Shown here: in pieces, positions 8,991-18,729 of the stretch
Layout of the letters: each line of letters starts with the position of its first letter
Numbering within the stretch: position 1 is the first letter of the stretch
Source of the DNA: Deltaproteobacteria bacterium
Lineage (GTDB): Bacteria; Myxococcota; JADLHZ01
DNA length: 64,000 bases
Direction of reading: 5' to 3'
Assembly (NCBI GenBank): GCA_020848545.1
Contig: JADLHZ010000067.1
Location: 1-64,000 of the forward strand
Program-made: the position numbers and the translations under genes
The notes under the pieces: model-generated
What the model saw: the letters and a program-made list of their open reading frames with translations, nothing else
What the model was told of the DNA's origin: nothing
Database searches by the model: none

Positions 8991-11651
8991 ATGGTCCGCA
9001 CCGCCCGTGGTTTTTCGCTCGCTTGCCTCGGCATCTTCACGCTGAACGCCTGCGTCGAGGGCGGTCTCCGCTCGACCCGCAAGAACGAAGAAGAGAAGCC
9101 GGCGGAAAACACGTTCGTGGAGCCGCAACCGGAGCCGGAAGACACCCGCTGCAAGTACGACATCAAAGGGCTGCAGCTCGGCACGCCGTGTAACCGCGAC
9201 AAGGACTGCGAGAGCGGCCTCTGCTCGTGGGTGCCGACCGCGGCGGGCGGCGTCTACGCGATGTGCGCCACCTCGTGCCTCACCGGCCAAGCCGCGTGCG
9301 GCGCCGGCTTCACGTGCAAGAACGACGCGCGCAACAAGCTCTCGTGTCAGCCGGACAAGCTGCCCGAGTACACGACGTGTAAAGACGACGCGGCGTGCGG
9401 CAAAGGCTCGCGCTGCATCAAGAGCAGCAAGCAGTTCCGCTGCTTCGGCAAAGACGCCGACGGCAACCGGATCCCGTGCACCGCGGCCGAGCGCGCGACC
9501 AAGCTCGCCGACTACTTGAAAGATCGCGACGGCCAATGCGGCAAGGGCCTGCCGAACCGCGCGCCGTGTAACTTGGACGCCGACTGCGAAGGCGGCACCT
9601 GCGTGTTCACGCTCGGCGGCAACGTCGGCTACTGCTCGAGCCCCTGCGCGGACGACAAGAGCTGCGGCAACTGCATGGCGTGCCAAGACGAGCAGCTCGG
9701 CGACATGTGCACGAAGATCTGCAAGCCCCAAGGCGGCAAGAAGATCGGCGAATCGTGCGGCGGCGACGACGAGTTCGAGTGCGAGGCGGGCGGCTTCTGC
9801 TTCAACCACCGCTGCACCGTCGCGGGCTGCGCCGTCGCGCCGGATCCGTCGGCGATGAGCACGCCGTGCGAGACCTTCCTCGACTGCCCGAATTATTCCG
9901 ACGCGTGCCACGCCGGCCAATGCCAGACGGAATGCGCGGACAACAAAGAGTGCGACGCCGGCTCCGGCTATCAGTGCAACTCGGCGACGAAGAAGTGCGA
10001 GAGCCTCTTCGAGTGTAAGGCGCCGTCGTGCCCTGGCGACGCCAAGTGCGGCGGCTTCAGCGTCATGACGATCTTCGGGCCGATGCCGGTGGCCGCGTGC
10101 TTCCCGGCCGACATGTTCGGCACCGTGAGCGACGGCGACGCCTGCAAGTACGACTTCGAGTGCAAGAACCCGGCGAAGTGCATCTACGTCGACGCCGGCG
10201 CCACGAAGAAGCAGCTCTGCGCGCGTGAGTGCACGGACGATCCGGCGGCTTGCGCGGCCGGCACCGAGTGCGTCTCGTTCGGCGACAAGAGCCAATGCGT
10301 GCCGTCGCAGAACCTCGGCAAGAAGAAGGACGGCGAGAAGTGCGGCGCCCACGTCGAGTGCGCGGGCCGTAACTGCGCGCAGATCGGCGATGAGGTCGTG
10401 TGCGCGAGCGACTGCAGCAAGGGCAAGGGCTGCGACGCCGGCCTCGACTGCGTGGAGTACTCGACCTGGGACAAGGCGCCCTACGTGGCGGCGCTCGTCG
10501 AAGACAACACCGGCGCTGTCATCGGCGAGCAGAGCGTGCTCGACAGCAACGGCGGCGCCCGCGCCCAGCTGCGCTTGATCGTCAAAGCGAAGAAGACCGG
10601 TCCGCACGTGCTGACCGTCATGGATGCGACCGAGTACGAGCCGCTGCTCGCGCTCTTCGGCATCGGCCAACAGTCGGGCGGCTACACGGTGAAGATCGAG
10701 AGCGACAAGTCGGCGTCGGGCGTCGCGGTGCAGCTCGTCAGCGAGAACACGGCGAACAACAACGTGACGCCGGCGCAGACCGTCAGCGCGCCGCTGCAGC
10801 TCTCGGCCACGCTCGCGCCGGCCGACAAGGATCACAACGACATCGACAAGTTCACGATCAACCTCACCGCCAACGAGACCTTGAACCTGATGGTCAGCGG
10901 CCCCGTGCTCGAGGTTTGCTACGATCAGGCGAAGGTCGGCCAGTCGGCGATCGGCGGCAAGTGCAAGTACGACTTCGAGTGCGCCACCGGCCTCACCTGC
11001 GACATGGACACCTACAAGTGCAGCAAACACTGCACGTCGAACCCTGACTGCGGCGCGGGCCAAGCGTGCGCCCCGGTGCAAGGCGTGCGGCGCTGCGTGC
11101 CGGCGACGGAAGTCGCCTCGGTCGACATCGGCGCCGTCTGCGCGCCGACGCTCGACTATCAGTGCAAGGGCACGAACCCGTCGTGCTTGAGCTGGACCGG
11201 CACGCCGTCGTTCTGCTCGGTCGCGTGTAATCCGGCAACGCCGAGCGCGTGCCCAGCGACGATGGAGTGCGTCGACATCGCGCCTGAAACCGCGCCGGCC
11301 GCGAACAACATGTGCTTCAACAAGGGCGGCTTGCACATGCGCGGCGAGCGCAACTGTGCGGCGAACTTCCAGTGCGAGTCCGGCAAGTGCTCGGAGGACG
11401 CGTTCGCGTTCTTGTTCGCCTCGACGGTGTGTGAGTGCGATCCGGCGACGGCGTCGACCTGCGGCACGGACACGAGCTGCGTCGACGTGCTCGACGACGA
11501 CGTCGACCAGCAGTTCCGCTGCTTGCGTAACAGCGATCTCAACTTGGCCAAGGGCGCAGAGTGCATGGGCAACTTCCAGTGCGCGTCGGGCTCTTGCGTC
11601 GAGGATCCGACCCAAAGCGGCGGGTTCTTCGCCGTCTATATCTGCGAATAG
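8991..11651 (+). CDS. Large cysteine-rich repeat lipoprotein
   Basis: An 886-residue secreted lipoprotein: signal peptide ending in LNAC (Cys21), then an acidic/Pro linker. A long series of short Cys-rich modules follows, of the form G-x-x-C-x(5-6)-C-x-S/G-x-x-C, for example TPCNRDKDCESGLC and GKCKYDFECATGLTC. There are dozens of cysteines, probably paired as disulfides outside the cytoplasm. A cysteine-poor stretch (about 500-640) interrupts the array and looks like a pre-peptidase-type beta domain (KKTGPHVLTVMDATEYEPLL). Such proteins are common in Myxococcota and their roles are mostly unknown; a surface adhesin or binding role is only a guess. A sigma-54-like promoter lies upstream. Confidence 0.75.
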   Translation: MVRTARGFSLACLGIFTLNACVEGGLRSTRKNEEEKPAENTFVEPQPEPEDTRCKYDIKGLQLGTPCNRDKDCESGLCSWVPTAAGGVYAMCATSCLTGQAACGAGFTCKNDARNKLSCQPDKLPEYTTCKDDAACGKGSRCIKSSKQFRCFGKDADGNRIPCTAAERATKLADYLKDRDGQCGKGLPNRAPCNLDADCEGGTCVFTLGGNVGYCSSPCADDKSCGNCMACQDEQLGDMCTKICKPQGGKKIGESCGGDDEFECEAGGFCFNHRCTVAGCAVAPDPSAMSTPCETFLDCPNYSDACHAGQCQTECADNKECDAGSGYQCNSATKKCESLFECKAPSCPGDAKCGGFSVMTIFGPMPVAACFPADMFGTVSDGDACKYDFECKNPAKCIYVDAGATKKQLCARECTDDPAACAAGTECVSFGDKSQCVPSQNLGKKKDGEKCGAHVECAGRNCAQIGDEVVCASDCSKGKGCDAGLDCVEYSTWDKAPYVAALVEDNTGAVIGEQSVLDSNGGARAQLRLIVKAKKTGPHVLTVMDATEYEPLLALFGIGQQSGGYTVKIESDKSASGVAVQLVSENTANNNVTPAQTVSAPLQLSATLAPADKDHNDIDKFTINLTANETLNLMVSGPVLEVCYDQAKVGQSAIGGKCKYDFECATGLTCDMDTYKCSKHCTSNPDCGAGQACAPVQGVRRCVPATEVASVDIGAVCAPTLDYQCKGTNPSCLSWTGTPSFCSVACNPATPSACPATMECVDIAPETAPAANNMCFNKGGLHMRGERNCAANFQCESGKCSEDAFAFLFASTVCECDPATASTCGTDTSCVDVLDDDVDQQFRCLRNSDLNLAKGAECMGNFQCASGSCVEDPTQSGGFFAVYICE

Positions 11652-11653
11652 CC

Positions 11654-11693
11654 CTCCCCGGTCCGTTTCGAAATTCCTCCCCGGTCCCTTTTC
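11654..11693 (-). repeat. Dispersed REP-like repeat, two inverted copies
   Basis: Two adjacent copies in reverse orientation: CTCCCCGGTCCGTTTCG (11654-11670) and, overlapping it by one base, a copy with CTCCCCGGTCCCTTTTC ending at 11693. They start right after the stop codon of the Cys-rich lipoprotein. Confidence 0.8.
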
Positions 11694-11766
11694 GCAGGCC
11701 CGGGAGGTCTCGGCGTCGCGGAAATAAACTGGTGTGCCAAGGGCCAGCGTACTACCTCCTCTATAT

Positions 11767-13322
<1,556 letters not shown>

Positions 13323-13326
<4 letters not shown>

Positions 13327-13667
13327 ATCACCGAGACCAGCGCGATCCCGCAGCCGACGAGCGCCATCACCCAGCCGACGACGCCGAGCATGAACCACGA
13401 GAGCACGTAGCGCCGCTCATTCTGGCGGAGCTGCTTGTGAAAGCGCGTCGGGTGCCAGATCCACTTGTCGTCGAGCTCGCCGCGGCGGCCGAGCGTCGCG
13501 TGCAAGCGCAAGTGGTAAACGATCGCCGCCGGGAAGCTGATCGCCATGCCGAGGGCGATCGCCAAGACGCCGAAGCCGAGGAGCCCCTGACCCGAGAAGA
13601 CGCGCAGTAGCAACTGCCCAACGGCGACGCCGAACGCGATCGCCGACGCGATCAGGATCTCCCTCAC
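13323..13667 (-). CDS. Small membrane protein with about three transmembrane segments
   Basis: A 114-residue protein not recognised as a known family. Two adjoining hydrophobic segments occupy the N-terminal half ([38 protein letters not shown]) and a third closes it ([18 protein letters not shown]). A basic cytoplasmic loop with [16 protein letters not shown] lies between. The GTG start at 13667 overlaps the stop of the 2OG-oxygenase gene as GTGA, which argues for translational coupling and supports this start. The 3' end overlaps the convergent activator gene by 4 bp. Confidence 0.7.
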
Positions 13668-14389
13668 GGCGCGTCCGCGAACAAGAAGGTGCCGAGCAGG
13701 ACCCACCGGCGCGCATGCGCTCTCTGAACAACGAGCGGCGTCGTGTAGTGCCAAAACGGCAGCCGGTAGCCGGTGACGATCCCCTGCTGCGTGACGTCGA
13801 CGACCTCGGAGAAGTGCCCGCGCCGCGCGTAGACCAACCACTGCTGCGCTACGCCCGGCGTGCAAAGCGTCAGGTGCACATCCACGTAACCATCGCGCGC
13901 GAGCGGCTCTTCCGGATGATGATCGGTGTGCGGGCCAGCGTAGTCGCCGGCGCCGTAACAGAGCGCCTGGATCCCGTGCCGCTTCCGCAGCGGCCGGCCG
14001 GCGAGCGCCGTGCAAAACGCCACGAAGCTCTCGGAGCGCAGCATCGCCACGAGCCCGAGATCTTCGGCCACTCGAAAGCCGTGCTCGCGCCGCCGCTCGA
14101 GGTACGCGGTCTTCACGCGCACGGTCTTCGGCAGGAGCTCCTCGTAGTTTCTCTTCTGCGCGTAGATCGTCTCCGGCGGAATCGGCGCTTCCAACGCGGT
14201 GAGCGCCGGCCACAGCTTCTGGTCGAGCAAGCGCGCGGCCGCCGCACAGTGACGTTCGGCGAGCAGCCCGCGCTCCGCGCAAAATCGCCGCGCCGGATCC
14301 GAGAGCACGCCGTGCAAGCGCTTGCCTGTGATCACCGCGCGACCACGCGGCGTCAGCAGATCGCCAAACTCTCGGGGGAAGCGCCTCAC
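13664..14389 (-). CDS. 2-oxoglutarate/Fe(II)-dependent oxygenase-like protein
   Basis: A 241-residue protein with the double-stranded beta-helix signature of 2OG-Fe(II) oxygenases. The facial-triad candidates are His154 and Asp156 in GPHTDHHPE and a distal His, probably His214 in PFWHYTTPLV. The N-terminal half is helical. It begins with GTG one base after the porin stop and is coupled to the small membrane-protein gene downstream. Substrate unknown; a prolyl/aspartyl hydroxylase-like role is possible but not shown. Confidence 0.75.
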   Translation of the reverse strand: MRRFPREFGDLLTPRGRAVITGKRLHGVLSDPARRFCAERGLLAERHCAAAARLLDQKLWPALTALEAPIPPETIYAQKRNYEELLPKTVRVKTAYLERRREHGFRVAEDLGLVAMLRSESFVAFCTALAGRPLRKRHGIQALCYGAGDYAGPHTDHHPEEPLARDGYVDVHLTLCTPGVAQQWLVYARRGHFSEVVDVTQQGIVTGYRLPFWHYTTPLVVQRAHARRWVLLGTFLFADAP

Positions 14390-14390
14390 T

Positions 14391-15683
14391 TCAGAAACGA
14401 TAGACCGCTTGCAGCGCCAGGCGGTGCGCGACGGCCAGCGCGCGCACCCGATCCGGCTCGCGGCCTTGGATGAAGTCGCCGGTGTACTCGATACGCACGA
14501 GCGCGCCCTCGGTGATCGTGGCGGCGACGTTCGCGCTCACTTGCTGGCGTTGCGAGAGCGCGCCTTCGTTCACGTCGCTGATCGTCTGCACGAGCCCGCG
14601 CGCGCGCTGCGGATCGTTGAAGAAGTCGTAGCGCGCCGTCAGCGAGAGCCACTCGACGCGCGGAATCACGCCGCGGATCCAGGCGCTGACTCCGAACCAG
14701 CGCGCGAGGACCGGCGTGCCGGTGGCGGCGAGGACGTCGCTGAAGCTACCGGGCACAACGCCAGGCTCGGTGCCCCAGGTGACCTCGGTCGCAAACAGGA
14801 AGCGGTTCGGCATGTCGATCGCCGCGGTGCCAAAGAGCGTGATGCGGTAGTCCTTCTCGTTCGCGAAGCGCTCGGTGCCGAAGATGCCGGTCAGCTGTAG
14901 CAAGAAGCGGGTGCCGCTGCGCACGCGATGATCGAAGGTGAACATGGCGCCGATGGTCTTGTTGCGCGACGGCGCGATGCCGCGATCCCAGCCGTTGATC
15001 GCGGCGTGCAAGGTGAAGCTCAACGACACAGGCAGCGGCACGTGCAGCATGAGGCCGGTGAAGTTCGCCGGCGAGCCGTGCAAGAACACGAGCGACTGCG
15101 AGATCATGAAGCGATCGGCGGCGTCTTGGCGCTCGAAGCCGACGACCGCGTTGAACTTGCCGAGGCGCAAGCGCGGGCCGGATTCACCGAGCGGGAACCA
15201 CTCGGCGTACGCCTGCTCGACGATGTTGTCGAACACGAGGCCGAAGTTGATGAAGCTCGGCACGCTCGAGACGCCGAGCGGTTGCCACGCCAGGCGATTC
15301 AAGAGGTTCAAGTCGATGCGCAACCCAGCGACGTCTAGCAGCGTCTTCTTCACGTCGATCTCGACCTCGCCGACGAAGAAGGTGTTCGTTTGATCCGGCC
15401 ACACCGCCGCGAAGCCCGCGTCCAGGAAGCCCGAGAGCCCGAGCGACTGGTACCATGGCCGTTCGACCACGCGCTGCGGGAGCGCCGGCTCGTCGTCCTT
15501 TTCGGCGTCGACCGCGGCCGCCTGCGAGCTCGGCTGGCTCGCCGCCCCTTCGTCGACGAAGCCCTGCACTGGCTCGGAGCTCGGCATCGACGCCGGCGCG
15601 ACCAGCAGATCGCCGAGCGGCTGCGGTTCCGCTGAGCGGACATCGGCTGCGGCCACGAAGAGCAAGGCCGTGAAGAGGAGCAT
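14391..15683 (-). CDS. Outer-membrane beta-barrel porin-like protein
   Basis: A 430-residue secreted protein with a short signal peptide (LLFTALLFVAAADVRSA), a low-complexity linker and then a chain of amphipathic beta strands. It ends in LQAVYRF, the terminal Phe typical of outer-membrane barrels. GFLDAGFAAVWPDQ and LRLGKFNAVVGFERQDAADR resemble the BBP2/OmpL-like porin group, in which a barrel opens with a G-x-x-D/E strand and has a K-F-x-x-x-x-G turn. First of three tightly spaced minus-strand genes and divergent from the ECF sigma gene with 48 bp between starts. Confidence 0.75.
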   Translation of the reverse strand: MLLFTALLFVAAADVRSAEPQPLGDLLVAPASMPSSEPVQGFVDEGAASQPSSQAAAVDAEKDDEPALPQRVVERPWYQSLGLSGFLDAGFAAVWPDQTNTFFVGEVEIDVKKTLLDVAGLRIDLNLLNRLAWQPLGVSSVPSFINFGLVFDNIVEQAYAEWFPLGESGPRLRLGKFNAVVGFERQDAADRFMISQSLVFLHGSPANFTGLMLHVPLPVSLSFTLHAAINGWDRGIAPSRNKTIGAMFTFDHRVRSGTRFLLQLTGIFGTERFANEKDYRITLFGTAAIDMPNRFLFATEVTWGTEPGVVPGSFSDVLAATGTPVLARWFGVSAWIRGVIPRVEWLSLTARYDFFNDPQRARGLVQTISDVNEGALSQRQQVSANVAATITEGALVRIEYTGDFIQGREPDRVRALAVAHRLALQAVYRF

Positions 15684-15731
15684 GGACGCCCGCTTAGCGG
15701 AACCCTCGGCAGTCTGCTAGCCTTCGCCGAC

Positions 15732-16436
15732 ATGTCCGCGGTGAAGGGGTCCGTGAATAAGCCGAGCGACGCACCGTCCAAGCGAGGTGAGCCCGCCGCC
15801 GCGACCGCCGACGCCACTCCAGCCGACCCAAAGGCCGCGCCGACGCCCAAGGATCCGCTCGACACACTGTGCCAAAGCGCTCGCGCCGGCGATCGCGCCG
15901 CCTTCGACGCCCTGGTCCTGCAGAGCTACGATCGGGCCTACACGATCGCCCTCAACATGCTGCGCAGCGAGCCCGATGCCCGCGACGTCGTCCAAGACGC
16001 GTTCGTGCGGGTGCAGCGCGGCCTGCAAGATTTTCAGGGCAACTCGAAGTTCACGACCTGGCTCTACCGCGTGGTCGTCAACCTTTGCCTCGACGCCATC
16101 CGCCACAAGAAGCGCTGGGGCGAAAAGACCCCGACCGAGCTCGACACCCTGCCCGGCCGCGAGCGCAACCCCGAGCAAGACACCGCCGATACCGAGCTCA
16201 AGCGTGCGCTCGCCGCGGGACTGCAGCAGCTCCCGGAGATCCACCGCGCCACGTTTCTCCTCTTCGAGGTCGAGGGCTTGTCTTATGAGGAGATCGCCAA
16301 AGTGACAGGCGTGCGCGTCGGCACCGTGATGAGCAGGCTGTTCAACGCGCGCAAGAAGATGCAGGCGTTTCTTTCGCCCCTGCTCGGAATCGAAGGGTCT
16401 GATACACTGAAAGAACTCAAGGAAGAGGACGAGTAG
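15732..16436 (+). CDS. ECF-family RNA polymerase sigma factor
   Basis: A 234-residue sigma-70 family protein of the extracytoplasmic-function type. A disordered 40-residue Ala/Pro N-terminus precedes region 2 (AFDALVLQSYDRAYTIALN, EPDARDVVQDAFVRV, KFTTWLYRVVVNLCLDAIR). Region 4 follows (LQQLPEIHRATFLLFEVEGLSYEEIAKVTGVRVGTVMSRL). Region 3 is absent, as expected. The next gene, 2 bp downstream, encodes a small single-pass membrane protein that may act as its regulator. Confidence 0.95.
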   Translation: MSAVKGSVNKPSDAPSKRGEPAAATADATPADPKAAPTPKDPLDTLCQSARAGDRAAFDALVLQSYDRAYTIALNMLRSEPDARDVVQDAFVRVQRGLQDFQGNSKFTTWLYRVVVNLCLDAIRHKKRWGEKTPTELDTLPGRERNPEQDTADTELKRALAAGLQQLPEIHRATFLLFEVEGLSYEEIAKVTGVRVGTVMSRLFNARKKMQAFLSPLLGIEGSDTLKELKEEDE

Positions 16437-16438
16437 CC

Positions 16439-16882
16439 ATGGCGACGCCGGACGGCAGCGAGAGCAAAGCCCCCGCGTATCGACGCGCGATGTCGCTCTT
16501 GCGGCAGCAGGCGCCGGACGTCCACAAGCGCGCGCTCGTCGAGCACTTGCGGGAACGCAAGGAAGCGCCATCGCTCATGCAACGCTGCTTGCTCATCTTC
16601 GAGCGCCGGTGGCCCGAGTGGCGCCTGCCCGCGTTCGGCCTCGCCTTCGCCTCGGTGCTGTCCGTGATCGTCGGCGGCGCCTTGTACATGGGCCTCGCGT
16701 CGAGCGGCATCGACGCGCCCGAGATCGACGACATCGAGTTCGCCGGCGCCTCCGCCGTCGTCATCGAGAGCAACAGCCACCCGACCACGCTCATCTGGTT
16801 GAGCGACGCCGACGCGGTCGAAGACGAGGATGAAGAAGAAGAGGAAGACGTCGCCGACGAGGAAGAGGTCGAAGATCTATGA
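16439..16882 (+). CDS. Single-pass membrane protein, putative anti-sigma partner
   Basis: A 147-residue protein. The N-terminal cytoplasmic part is basic and helical (YRRAMSLLRQQAPDVHKRALVEHL). One transmembrane helix follows (about 61-83, LPAFGLAFASVLSVIVGGAL) and the C-terminal tail is extremely acidic (EDEDEEEEEDVADEEEVED). There is no H-x3-C-x2-C zinc motif, so it is not a classical ZAS anti-sigma factor. Position 2 bp after an ECF sigma gene and the topology make an anti-sigma or sensor role likely, as inference. It overlaps the next gene by ATGA. Confidence 0.65.
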   Translation: MATPDGSESKAPAYRRAMSLLRQQAPDVHKRALVEHLRERKEAPSLMQRCLLIFERRWPEWRLPAFGLAFASVLSVIVGGALYMGLASSGIDAPEIDDIEFAGASAVVIESNSHPTTLIWLSDADAVEDEDEEEEEDVADEEEVEDL

Positions 16883-17379
16883 CGCCGGCCCTCGCGTTCG
16901 CGCTCTTCCTGGCCGCCGATCCTGCCCCCGCCGCTCCCCCGCCCCCACCCGCTCCGTCCGACAAGGCCATGAAAGCGCCCGCGTCCCAACCGAGCGTCGC
17001 AGCAGATCTGAAAGTGCGCGTGGTCTACGGCCACTCGAAGACGACGGTGCTCGACGCCAAGCTGAACGACCTCTTCGGCTCGCTGAAGAACCTCACGTAC
17101 ACGGCGTACGAGCTGAAGTCCGAGACCAGCCTCAACGTGACCGTCGGCGGCGCGCCGCAGTCGTACACGGCGCCGCAGGGCCGTCACTTGGTGATCTCGG
17201 CGACCGCGCACAAGAAGAAGGGCAAGGTCGATCAAGTGAACGTGCAGCTCGAGATCCCCGAGCTCAAGTTCAAGACGAAGGCGTGGATCAGCGCCGGCGC
17301 GACCTTGGTCATCGGCGGCCCGAAGTTCGAGGACGGCGTGTTGCTCTTCGCGGTCGGGGCTGCGGCGATCAGGAACTAA
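16879..17379 (+). CDS. Secreted protein of unknown function in the ECF operon
   Basis: A 166-residue protein with a short signal peptide (PALAFALFLAADPAPA) and a Pro-rich linker. The rest is a compact beta-rich domain with VRVVYGHSKTTVLDAKLNDL, a central LNVTVGGAPQSY and VNVQLEIPELKFKTKAWI. Not recognised. It is coupled to the membrane protein gene (ATGA overlap), so the three genes form one operon: sigma factor, membrane partner, exported protein. The layout suggests an envelope-sensing circuit, which is inference. The stop is followed at once by a dense repeat region. Confidence 0.65.
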   Translation: MTPALAFALFLAADPAPAAPPPPPAPSDKAMKAPASQPSVAADLKVRVVYGHSKTTVLDAKLNDLFGSLKNLTYTAYELKSETSLNVTVGGAPQSYTAPQGRHLVISATAHKKKGKVDQVNVQLEIPELKFKTKAWISAGATLVIGGPKFEDGVLLFAVGAAAIRN

Positions 17380-17380
17380 C

Positions 17381-17464
17381 TGAACCTGACCCTGAACCTG
17401 ACCCTGAACCTGACCCTGAACCTGAACCTGAACCTGACCCTGAACCTGAACCTGAACCTGAACC
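17381..17464. repeat. Hexanucleotide tandem array (TGAACC / TGACCC)
   Basis: Fourteen tandem hexamers, ten TGAACC and four TGACCC, beginning one base after the TAA of the preceding gene. No gene was found within it. Confidence 0.95.
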
Positions 17465-17465
17465 G

Positions 17466-17576
17466 AAGCCTTGGCCGCGCTCGCGAGCATGAGCTTGGCC
17501 CTAACCCTGGCCTCGCCGCGCGCGTTCGAGGTCACGGCCAGGGCTAGGCTCACGCTCGCGAGCGCGGCCAAGGCTT
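17466..17576. repeat. Long imperfect inverted repeat between convergent genes
   Basis: Left arm 17466-17512 starts AAGCCTTGGCCGCGCTCGCG. The right arm 17536-17576 is its reverse complement, with one mismatch in the first 29 bp and small differences later. The loop is about 23 bp. Transcribed RNA would fold into a very stable hairpin on either strand, so it could serve as a bidirectional terminator between the ECF operon and the minus-strand genes. There is no clear T-tract. Confidence 0.8.
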
Positions 17577-17577
17577 T

Positions 17578-17634
17578 CGGCCAGGGTCTTGGCGGTCAGG
17601 GTCTTGGCGGCCAGGGTTGTCGGGCCAGGGTCAG
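17578..17634. repeat. 15-bp tandem repeats (CGGCCAGGGTCTTGG)
   Basis: Two full units (17578-17592 and 17593-17607, differing at one base), then two degenerate units ending near 17634. The array directly abuts the large inverted repeat, so 17381-17634 is a continuous stretch of three repeat types with no gene. Confidence 0.8.
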
Positions 17635-17646
17635 ATCATCACCTAC

Positions 17647-18729
17647 CTAATCCATCTTCTTTCGCCGCTTCTTCATACTCCCGGCTTCCAACCGAACGCG
17701 CACGCGCTGCTCTTGGCGCGCCTTGTATCGAGCGTGCGTGTTCTCGCCCTTCTCGTTGTTCTCGGCGGTGACGGCGTCGACGAGCTGGAACTCCGCGAGC
17801 ACGAAGACGATCTCGCCGAGGCGCGGATCCGGCGGCGGGTTCATGGTGCGCAAGTGCTCCGAGATGCGCAGCGGCACGTCGACGACGAAGTTGATCGTGC
17901 GGTACGAGCGCCCGGAGAACTCGTTCTGCGGTTGGCCGGACGCGTGGCGCTGCGGGAACAAGTGCTTCTTCAGCTTGTCGCTCAGCCCATTCTGGTCGGC
18001 CACCTGCACGAGATCGAGCAGTGAGTTATCGGCCTGGCCCGGGATCGTATAGTTGAACGGGAAGATGTGCCGCACCATGAACAAGAGCGTCGGCACGACG
18101 TCCTTCTCGGTGCGAACGACGATGCGAAAGCGCGTCTTGTCGAAGATCTGGCTGGCGATCGTTTCGCGCTTGGCGAGGAGCTTCGTCACGAGCGAGTGCC
18201 GCGTCTTGCGACCGCCGGCGTACTCGACGACGGGGATGCCGGCCGCGCGCATCTTGTCGATGCCCTCATAGACCTTCTTCGACATGATCTCGGCGAGCTG
18301 GGCCTCGGAGAGCGTCGCGTTGAACAAGAGCTCGCGCGCGATCAAGTGGTGCAAGATGTGCATCACCTTCAGCGTCATGCACGCGTAGACGCGGTTGCGC
18401 TTCAAGCCGGTGCGCTGCGAGGCGAAGCGCAGGAGGTCGCGCACGTCGGTGATGCGGCGGATCTCTTCCGGGATGTGGTAGCGCAAGACGTCTTCCAAGT
18501 AGACGAACGCTTCGCGCTGCAGATCGCCGACGTGTGCGCGATCGCCCGGGCGCGTGAGCTCGAACTCTTGCAGCGCGATGAACGCGTCGAAGTCGGCCTC
18601 GTCGCGAAACTGCAGGCGCGGCCAGTCGATCACCGACTCGCCGGTGAGCATGATGCGCACGCTCGCCGCGTCGAGCTCGCTCGCGATCGCGGCTTGCAGC
18701 GGCGTCGGCGAGAGGGGCTCGGTCCTCAT
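17647..18729 (-). CDS. TIGR04552-like protein with RelA/SpoT-like motifs
   Basis: A 360-residue protein that I recognise, with moderate certainty, as the conserved myxobacterial family TIGR04552. The C-terminal half looks like a RelA/SpoT nucleotidyltransferase fold. GRKTRHSLVTKL and SQIFDKTRFRIVVRTEKDV (193-211) parallel the RelA RPKH and QIFDLIAIR segments with Asp197 kept. RSYRTINFVV (Tyr276) parallels GYQSIH, and AEFQLVD (Glu313) parallels EIQIR. HARYK (332-336) matches the terminal helix. The N-terminal 160 residues are helical and unassigned. Whether it makes (p)ppGpp, another nucleotide or nothing is unknown. It overlaps the methyltransferase-like gene by 4 bp. Confidence 0.65.
   Translation of the reverse strand: MRTEPLSPTPLQAAIASELDAASVRIMLTGESVIDWPRLQFRDEADFDAFIALQEFELTRPGDRAHVGDLQREAFVYLEDVLRYHIPEEIRRITDVRDLLRFASQRTGLKRNRVYACMTLKVMHILHHLIARELLFNATLSEAQLAEIMSKKVYEGIDKMRAAGIPVVEYAGGRKTRHSLVTKLLAKRETIASQIFDKTRFRIVVRTEKDVVPTLLFMVRHIFPFNYTIPGQADNSLLDLVQVADQNGLSDKLKKHLFPQRHASGQPQNEFSGRSYRTINFVVDVPLRISEHLRTMNPPPDPRLGEIVFVLAEFQLVDAVTAENNEKGENTHARYKARQEQRVRVRLEAGSMKKRRKKMD

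Noticed and set aside
15698-15720. ECF-type promoter (GGAAC box) before the sigma gene
   Set aside because: No matching -10 (GTC/TCTA-like) at the right distance; GGAACC alone is too weak.
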